64,000 nucleotides of DNA from Zerene cesonia (Eukaryota; Arthropoda; Insecta; Lepidoptera; Pieridae): NCBI RefSeq assembly GCF_012273895.1, contig NC_052111.1:7750001-7814000 (forward strand). The letters are read 5' to 3'. Below are positions 56,473-64,000 of the stretch, in pieces. Position numbers and translations under genes: made by a program. Below the pieces are notes generated by a model. That model was given only the letters and a program-made list of their open reading frames with translations, made no database searches and was not told the DNA's origin. The first letter of the stretch is position 1; each line of letters begins with the position of its first letter.

Positions 56473-57472
56473 NNNNNNNNNNNNNNNNNNNNNNNNNNNN
56501 NNNNNNNNNNNNNNNNNNNNNNNNNNNNNNNNNNNNNNNNNNNNNNNNNNNNNNNNNNNNNNNNNNNNNNNNNNNNNNNNNNNNNNNNNNNNNNNNNNNN
56601 NNNNNNNNNNNNNNNNNNNNNNNNNNNNNNNNNNNNNNNNNNNNNNNNNNNNNNNNNNNNNNNNNNNNNNNNNNNNNNNNNNNNNNNNNNNNNNNNNNNN
56701 NNNNNNNNNNNNNNNNNNNNNNNNNNNNNNNNNNNNNNNNNNNNNNNNNNNNNNNNNNNNNNNNNNNNNNNNNNNNNNNNNNNNNNNNNNNNNNNNNNNN
56801 NNNNNNNNNNNNNNNNNNNNNNNNNNNNNNNNNNNNNNNNNNNNNNNNNNNNNNNNNNNNNNNNNNNNNNNNNNNNNNNNNNNNNNNNNNNNNNNNNNNN
56901 NNNNNNNNNNNNNNNNNNNNNNNNNNNNNNNNNNNNNNNNNNNNNNNNNNNNNNNNNNNNNNNNNNNNNNNNNNNNNNNNNNNNNNNNNNNNNNNNNNNN
57001 NNNNNNNNNNNNNNNNNNNNNNNNNNNNNNNNNNNNNNNNNNNNNNNNNNNNNNNNNNNNNNNNNNNNNNNNNNNNNNNNNNNNNNNNNNNNNNNNNNNN
57101 NNNNNNNNNNNNNNNNNNNNNNNNNNNNNNNNNNNNNNNNNNNNNNNNNNNNNNNNNNNNNNNNNNNNNNNNNNNNNNNNNNNNNNNNNNNNNNNNNNNN
57201 NNNNNNNNNNNNNNNNNNNNNNNNNNNNNNNNNNNNNNNNNNNNNNNNNNNNNNNNNNNNNNNNNNNNNNNNNNNNNNNNNNNNNNNNNNNNNNNNNNNN
57301 NNNNNNNNNNNNNNNNNNNNNNNNNNNNNNNNNNNNNNNNNNNNNNNNNNNNNNNNNNNNNNNNNNNNNNNNNNNNNNNNNNNNNNNNNNNNNNNNNNNN
57401 NNNNNNNNNNNNNNNNNNNNNNNNNNNNNNNNNNNNNNNNNNNNNNNNNNNNNNNNNNNNNNNNNNNNNNNN
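56473..57472. other. Scaffold gap, 1000 N
   Basis: Unsized gap in intergenic DNA. I see no overlap between its two sides. Confidence 0.97.
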
Positions 57473-58034
57473 TTAAATGATATGGTATTTTAAATAAAGT
57501 AAAATGCATAAACTTTTTTTCATTTCACTAAATGATTTTTAAGTGGTTCATAATTGCAAAAATGTAAGAAAAACAAGTATTTGACTCTTGGTTTCTATTG
57601 AGCATATCATATTGAAAAATCTCTGAAACACATTATGACGTGACTTATGAGTTCATGACCCCAAGAGATTGTTGACACCTGTGACCTTCTAGGTTGCGAA
57701 TATGTCAGATGCTCGTCAGTCAACATTCAAAATGACAAGGTGTGTACTGTCAATTCTGTCACGTCAAAAGGATGCAGGGATTTTATGTTGAGACAATTTT
57801 AACATCTTGCTGCTCTTATTTCTAAGAAAAAAACAAGAAATAAGTTTAAAAGATTATCAAGTTATCACTGATTTAAGTGATATAATATAAACACAGATTC
57901 TATAAAGCAACATCTGCATACGAGCATTGGTTCTGAGTATCGATCGTATCAGGTAAGCAAAACTTAAGAAATTTGATAAATTAATAATAACATGTATTAA
58001 AAACGTAAACATTTCCATTTTGCCAACAAGGACA

Positions 58035-61000
58035 ATGGAGGTAAGGGTCCATGGATCATTTTTTATTTTAAATATCGCATTTGAGGTTATATTGCATCAT
58101 TTTTAATGTTTTCTGAGAACTTTATATATGAAATTAAAGATTAAAGTTTTTTCGTTCGTTTTATTTATATGATTATAACTGTGTTATCTCTATACTGACA
58201 ATCATTTTCATAGGACACAGTCTTATATGATGACAATATTTCCAAACTAACAACTTCACAAAGAAGAAGACTCAGAAGAAAAACGCTTAGAAATTTAAAA
58301 ACTATCAATAATATATTACCACAAGTGAATGGAGACTACAACAACACAAATGACAAAATAACTTCACCGTTTAAGTCGTATGAAGAAAATTTACAATCCA
58401 CAAATTTGAATCATCCCATGATTGATGAGTTAGAGAAATATTACAAGACCTGTGCAAGTGTTAATAAAGCAACGATAATGTCTGCAGAAGCTCCAAAATC
58501 CCGTGATGATGTAAAAGCAGCTAGGGAGGCGAAAAAGTTAGCAAAACAAAATGCAAAAAAGAAAGGACCTGCTAATATTAAAAAAGATGTTCCTGAAGCT
58601 GTTGCATCTCCAAAAGATCTAAAACCGAAAGCAAATAATGAAAAAGTAGTACAAGAAAATAAAGAGGAAATCCCACTTCAAGGGGACTATTACACAAGTC
58701 CACACACAAATTTAACTTATCGCGTAAAGGATATGGATGAAGTGGACAAAGCAGAAATGCGAATAATAGAAGAAAAAATCAAAGCAATCAATGAGAAAGC
58801 CGAAGGGACTATCGAAAATGATAATGGTGAGAAAGTTACTGTTGGCTTGACTGTTGATGATGTTGTTAACACTTTGAAGGAGATTGTTAATGTTGCAAAG
58901 GAAGTGGAGACAGTTACTGCAATGGTACATGCTATGGATGTGAAAAAGGTACATAGATTACACATTGATATTTGTAAAACACCCATAAATACTTGATATA
59001 AAAGCTTATATTATATTCTTCTTTGAAGGTTCAAGGAAGCTTGGTTTTAACAACCATTTTTTTTTAATTTGTTACATTAGCATTTAAGACAATAATCCAC
59101 AGTATTTGACAATATAGAGTCACAGAGATGTAAAAAATATTTAGATAGATATTAAATTAAATTCCAATAATCGTTGGCCTCATGTCAGAGAGGATACACA
59201 TACATTCACTAACATATTCAAGTTTCAATTCATCAAAGCACAAGTAAATTTTATCAATCATGCAATACCTACTTCTATTATTAATGCTAAAGTAACTCTC
59301 TCTGCCTGTCTCTTCTTAACATTTAAACCACTGGACCGATTTAGATGAAATTTGTTAAGACAATAGTTTAAAAGCTGGAAAAGAATATAAGATAGCTTTT
59401 ATCCCAGAAATCTCATGGAAGTGGAAACTGTACAGCCGAAAACCAGTTTGAAATAAATATTTTGTTTTCATCATATAAATTTAGAATTATGTGAACACAG
59501 TCAGGCGAGGCTGAAAAGAGTAAGGCTGAACTAAGAAAAGAGAGACGTATTAAACAAGAAGCGCAGCGAGCTGCAAAGCAGGCAATACATAAAGAGACAG
59601 TGAAGGCCGAACAAAAATTACAGAAGGAAACAATTGCTAAATCTAAGGAGGTTGTTGCTAAGGTACAATGCAATATGATATTAACATATCTCTCTTTATT
59701 ATAGTCCTATATGTGGAAGTGCTTATTAACTTGAATTTGAAGGCTTTATAAAAGACAATGTCATCATAAATCTTAAAAATTTCGTGCAAAATTTTGAAAT
59801 TCTCTCTTTTTCTATAATAAACCTAAAATCTCTTAAATCTATGTATTAATATTTAGATCAGGAAAAACCCTGTGTTGTAAATTTTATGATAAAAGTTTGA
59901 AGATTTCAAAATTTCTTCCGAATAAATTACAAATAATATATATTTTATCAGGAAAAATCACCAAAGCCGAAGGTTGTGGAAAAGCCGAAAGTGAAGTCAC
60001 AAAGCACACAAAAACTCAATTGGTTCCAACATCTCCCAGCGGAACATGATAAAGATGCGTTGAAACAAATGACAATTAACTCAAAGTAAGTAAATAATAA
60101 TTATATCTACTGAATAGATTAAATTAACCTTTTTCTTAATTTTCATTATTTCAACATTATAATATTACTAGCTGACCCGGCTATCACTGGTCTGCCTTAT
60201 TCTTATCATTTAGGGTTATGAAAATAGATGTTGTCTGATTATCAGGCCTGCCGGATATGCACACAAAATTTTATTTGAATCAGTCCATCAGTTTCAGAGG
60301 AGTAAGGCCAATAACATTGTGACACAAATATTTTATACATAAGAAGATACTTACCAAATTTTTCTAAATTGCCTTATTTTTGCTCACCTTCCATTTTATA
60401 TATTCTTTTTTTCCTTTTACTTTAAGGGTTGCCTGGTAGAGATCGCTACCTAGCGATAAGGCCGCTTTTTGCTTATTTAATGTCATTCAGTTTTTTCTTT
60501 CTTTTGTTTTTTATAAGCAATAAAGAAATTTATTTCATTTCAAGATAATGACTTATATTACATTATATACTTATCTTTAATTCTTTTTATTTATTTTATC
60601 CTCATTTAACTAAATAAATCTCATAACACAAGTTGCATCATCATATAATATAGGGTAGGCCATCTCAATCACAAAGAAGCAAAGTTATTTTAAATTTTTG
60701 ATTTTTTTTTCTAGCCTACACCCGGCAGTGGTCAAATTAGGGGTTCAACTAGCGACGCGAGTAATTACAGGCTCCAATGCACGGTGTATAGCATTGCTGG
60801 ATGCTCTGAAAAAGGTACATTCATAATTAAAACTTACTTACGTTCACAAGATTTTGGTGCTTTGTTATTTCTTAATACATATCAATAAATAATAAATACC
60901 AATTTAATATTATTAAACAGGTTACCTTTTGCTCCAGTTGGGTGGTAGAAATGACTATTTAGTTATATGGCCACTTATAAACTATGCTGTACTTTTTTGC

Positions 61001-61259
61001 ACATAATAACACGACCTACGATAAATAACAACCCGGGCGAGCATTTAGTAAAATATATAAAATCCGTCACTTTGACCAGATGGTTCGCGACTACAGCCTG
61101 CCGGCGCGCACCGAGTTCGCACGCGGGCTCGAGGCGCAGCTCGCGGCGTCGCTCGGCTTCCTGTGGGCGCTGCGCCCGCCCGCCGCCGCGCAGGCGAACG
61201 CGCTCAAGCACTTCCGCCACCAGCTGACCCAGCTACCGAACAATGTCGACGAGTTTGAT
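58035..61259 (+). CDS. EIF2B4: Translation initiation factor eIF2B subunit delta, C-terminal part missing
   Basis: Exons: 58035-58040 (ATGGAG only), 58214-58948, 59501-59662, 59952-60085, 60715-60814, 61080-61259, then a donor GTGAGT six bases before the gap. These give 439 codons in phase. eIF2B is the GDP-GTP exchange factor of eIF2, and delta is one of its regulatory-core subunits. The N-terminal 300 residues are charged and probably disordered, with KAAREAKKLAKQNAKKKGP and KSKAELRKERRIKQEAQRAA typical of delta. After NWFQHLP begins the helical part of the conserved domain: HPAVVKLGVQLATRVITGSN, CIALLDALKK, and DYSLPARTEFARGLEAQL. The Rossmann-like C-terminal half of about 200 residues is absent and should lie in or beyond the gap. 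The last visible exon is strikingly GC-rich beside AT-rich upstream exons. No remaining exon is seen after 62266. Confidence 0.93.
59265..59452 (+). repeat. Helitron-like remnant in eIF2B delta intron 2
   Basis: Blocks 'taaaccactggaccgatttagatgaaattt' and 'agcttttatcccagaaatctcatgg' match the family. The expected terminal CTAG reads CCAG. Confidence 0.5.
60168..60346 (-). repeat. Helitron-like element in eIF2B delta intron 4
   Basis: CTAG at 60168-60171 (minus-strand 3' end) followed by 'ctgacccggctatcac', then 'ttatttgaatcagtccatcagtttcagaggagt'. The far end is near 'ttatacataagaaga'. Confidence 0.6.
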
Positions 61260-61265
61260 GTGAGT

Positions 61266-62265
61266 NNNNNNNNNNNNNNNNNNNNNNNNNNNNNNNNNNN
61301 NNNNNNNNNNNNNNNNNNNNNNNNNNNNNNNNNNNNNNNNNNNNNNNNNNNNNNNNNNNNNNNNNNNNNNNNNNNNNNNNNNNNNNNNNNNNNNNNNNNN
61401 NNNNNNNNNNNNNNNNNNNNNNNNNNNNNNNNNNNNNNNNNNNNNNNNNNNNNNNNNNNNNNNNNNNNNNNNNNNNNNNNNNNNNNNNNNNNNNNNNNNN
61501 NNNNNNNNNNNNNNNNNNNNNNNNNNNNNNNNNNNNNNNNNNNNNNNNNNNNNNNNNNNNNNNNNNNNNNNNNNNNNNNNNNNNNNNNNNNNNNNNNNNN
61601 NNNNNNNNNNNNNNNNNNNNNNNNNNNNNNNNNNNNNNNNNNNNNNNNNNNNNNNNNNNNNNNNNNNNNNNNNNNNNNNNNNNNNNNNNNNNNNNNNNNN
61701 NNNNNNNNNNNNNNNNNNNNNNNNNNNNNNNNNNNNNNNNNNNNNNNNNNNNNNNNNNNNNNNNNNNNNNNNNNNNNNNNNNNNNNNNNNNNNNNNNNNN
61801 NNNNNNNNNNNNNNNNNNNNNNNNNNNNNNNNNNNNNNNNNNNNNNNNNNNNNNNNNNNNNNNNNNNNNNNNNNNNNNNNNNNNNNNNNNNNNNNNNNNN
61901 NNNNNNNNNNNNNNNNNNNNNNNNNNNNNNNNNNNNNNNNNNNNNNNNNNNNNNNNNNNNNNNNNNNNNNNNNNNNNNNNNNNNNNNNNNNNNNNNNNNN
62001 NNNNNNNNNNNNNNNNNNNNNNNNNNNNNNNNNNNNNNNNNNNNNNNNNNNNNNNNNNNNNNNNNNNNNNNNNNNNNNNNNNNNNNNNNNNNNNNNNNNN
62101 NNNNNNNNNNNNNNNNNNNNNNNNNNNNNNNNNNNNNNNNNNNNNNNNNNNNNNNNNNNNNNNNNNNNNNNNNNNNNNNNNNNNNNNNNNNNNNNNNNNN
62201 NNNNNNNNNNNNNNNNNNNNNNNNNNNNNNNNNNNNNNNNNNNNNNNNNNNNNNNNNNNNNNNNN
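61266..62265. other. Scaffold gap, 1000 N, inside eIF2B delta
   Basis: The gap starts six bases after an exon end. The rest of eIF2B delta is expected here, unless the scaffold join is wrong. Confidence 0.97.
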
Positions 62266-62837
62266 AATAATACAATTCGAGATACAAAAAGGAGTCTGAT
62301 CGTCTAGATATAGAAACAAATCAAAACGAGGAGCTAGTTATAGGTTTTACTATGTCTGTGTGTAAAACAAACAAATTTGGTGTTGATAACTTGGCTTTTA
62401 AATATTTGACATCTGCCATGAACCAACTATGTTCTATCAGCTATGGTCTCATCTATGTCAATTGTCAATTGACTTTGATTTATTGATAAATCTTTTATGT
62501 AGGTAACAGCACTGCCATTCATAAAATAAAATTGAATTGAATTTATGTAGGTACATATTTATATGCGATAAAAGTGCTGTTTTTATTTATCTTTAATATA
62601 TGTGTTACTTTTCGCTTAAATTATATAACAAATCCTTAATTGTGTGGCATTTAATACTTCTAAATAGAAAGCTTACTGTATGATATTTTGATCGTTTGAT
62701 CGATAAAGGTGTTGAATTTGTATTTTCGTTGCATACTGTGGTCTTTATTAATCGAATAATTTAGTACTTATACGCATAAAAGTAGTTTACTTTTAATGTT
62801 AAAAGTCTGTTAAATATTGCTTTCATAATAAAGAATA
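62266..62837. other. Sequence between gap and the last gene
   Basis: AT-rich. No eIF2B delta exon and no repeat with clear borders is seen. The promoter of the small membrane protein is expected here. Confidence 0.5.
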
Positions 62838-63637
62838 ATGGCCAAACTGTCTCTGACACTTTGTGTAATAATTGGTAAGTTAATTGATACAAATTAAGAC
62901 GCTCTCTATATTGTTTTTTTTTTTTCTTTTTATTATACTTTTATCATTTCTGAAACAATAAATGCGAAAATGTTTGTTTGATCGTTTTTCTTTCACACCG
63001 TAACAATATTATTTTATGGTATGGTTTTTATTTCTGGAGATAGTGAGGTGCTTCGAAACTACTGCTACATTTTATCGTGGTGAAACATCGCATTCTGATG
63101 GGAAAACCGACTACGCAAGCGAAGCCGCTTGCCGAAATCTAGTTATAAAAATATCTTACACCTATGACATTACAAAACTCTAAATAACTAGATAACGATT
63201 ACTTAAAATCTTAAATGTAGGCCATTATATTGCAATTCAAGGTTAAATAACTATCGACATTCGACACAGAACAATGAAAAGATTGAAACACAACATGCAA
63301 TAATATATTTTCTTATTTTTCAGCTGCAAGCTTCATCATACCTATATGTGATGGTTTTAGAGGTAGAGGCTTTGGCAGAGGCAGTAGTAAGTATGATGCA
63401 AAACCTTCACCGAAACAGGGTGCTCCAATGGCAGCTGGTGCAGGTTATGGAGCTGGACAGGGCCCAAATCCCAGCCCTGCTAGAAGAGGTCTCGGTATAT
63501 CTGCTTGGGGTTTGATTACCCTCATAGTATCAATAATTTTAGCAATGGCTGGCATGTACTACTTCTCAATTTGTTATCCTGTTATGTGCAAAAAGTCCCG
63601 AAAATATGACATGATCGGTTTACCTAATGTGGCTTAG
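62838..63637 (+). CDS. Small secretory-pathway membrane protein with RG-rich segment
   Basis: Two exons, 62838-62874 and 63324-63637, give 351 nt, or 116 aa. I do not recognise the family. Residues 1-23 look like a signal peptide (MAKLSLTLCVIIAASFII, then CDG). Next comes a short basic RG segment FRGRGFGRGSSK at 24-35 and a low-complexity Ala/Gly/Pro stretch to about 68. One hydrophobic helix follows, about 70-95 (WGLITLIVSIILAMAGMYYF), then CYPVMC and a basic tail. If the signal is cleaved the protein would be a type I single-pass membrane protein with a 15-20-residue cytosolic tail. The intron (62875-63323) splits the signal peptide and holds a Helitron remnant ending in CTAG at 63142. Start choice: the ATG gives a clean signal peptide, and the exon joins in phase. 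Confidence 0.8.
62960..63142 (+). repeat. Helitron-like remnant
   Basis: It ends GCCGCTTGCCGAAATCTAG before T and has 'ataaatgcgaaaatgtttgtttgatcg' at its 5' part. It lies in the only intron of the small membrane protein gene. Confidence 0.55.
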
Positions 63638-64000
63638 TTATAAATTACAATGTACCGGAATCACAAGCTTCTAATATAAATAATTATGTCATCGATTTGA
63701 ATAGAAGTAAATGTGATACTTTTTGAGTTTTAGAACAAATTTTCATGGTGGTTGTGATTTGTGAGGTAAACAAATAATATTAGACTGATTCATATAGCTA
63801 TGTTAAGCTATGCTCCACTATTTTTATAAGGATTTTATTTTTAAAAAACTATTTTATAGCAATATACATTTTATATTAAATGAAAATTGAAATAGTGTTC
63901 ATTTGTATTAAGTAGATGTAAGATTCTTTAAGTTTTGCATGTTTTATTCATGTAATTTAAAAGATGTAACAATTTTAATTTGCCATGAAAATGTATACTA
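63638..64000 (+). other. 3' flank of the last gene
   Basis: AT-rich 3' UTR or intergenic DNA. No perfect AATAAA stands out, and no further gene is seen. Confidence 0.5.

Larger units (their letters stand above)
54349..58034. other. Intergenic between GALK2 and eIF2B delta, with a gap
   Basis: AT-rich DNA without recognisable exons. Two perfect TGACGTCA palindromes are present at 55831-55838 and 56363-56370. The N gap 56473-57472 interrupts it. A good donor (ATCAG|GTAAGC at 57952/57953) may end a 5' UTR exon of eIF2B delta. Confidence 0.5.

Noticed and set aside
58712..58986. Minus-strand frames inside eIF2B delta exon 2
   Set aside because: Shadows of the plus-strand frame, which matches the eIF2B delta family.
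1..64000. CRISPR array, operon or bacterial mobile element
   Set aside because: The window is intron-rich animal DNA. No direct-repeat/spacer array or prokaryotic gene layout is present.

Overview
The window is animal nuclear DNA, almost certainly from a ditrysian moth or butterfly. It is AT-rich, its genes have many short exons with GT-AG introns, and its introns and intergenic DNA are full of repeats typical of Lepidoptera: short Helitron-like elements, tRNA-derived SINEs ending in (GAT)n, and a SINE-like element containing the 'gatggtaagcgatcacc' block. Six runs of exactly 1000 N are unsized scaffold gaps. Exon borders below were read by eye from splice sites, reading phase and comparison between paralogues, and no transcript was available.

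Layout. 554-3050 (-): the first two coding exons of a diverged peroxisomal acyl-CoA oxidase (called ACOX-C here), running off the left edge. 4877-8186 (-): ribosomal protein RpL19, complete in five coding exons. 9081-19272 (+): acyl-CoA oxidase ACOX-A, complete in 13 coding exons, 667 aa. 21354-30756: a second full acyl-CoA oxidase, ACOX-B, which appears broken because exons 1-3 are on the minus strand and exons 4-13 on the plus strand. The contig ends overlap in a way that says the middle contig was placed backwards, so ACOX-B is probably an intact gene of about 668 aa. 33749-34726 (-): a single-exon membrane-anchored short-chain dehydrogenase of the retinol dehydrogenase type. 39536-41619 (+) and 42950-50297 (-): two convergent ZAD-C2H2 zinc-finger genes, each with nine fingers and with shared intron positions. 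52882-54348 (+): an intronless GHMP kinase of the GALK2 type. 58035-61259 (+): eIF2B delta, cut off by a gap. 62838-63637 (+): a small secretory/membrane protein of unknown function.

How the genes relate. The three acyl-CoA oxidases form a local family that should catalyse the first step of peroxisomal beta-oxidation. ACOX-A and ACOX-B have the same exon plan and show patchwork near-identity that looks like gene conversion. The two zinc-finger genes are an inverted duplicate pair. The other genes are ordinary housekeeping or metabolic neighbours with no visible functional link.

I found no convincing undescribed molecular system. The strongest observations are the inverted contig that splits ACOX-B, a 204-bp Helitron insertion with its own empty site preserved across a gap, a retroposon whose target-site duplication copies a splice donor, and the conversion tracts between the oxidase genes.
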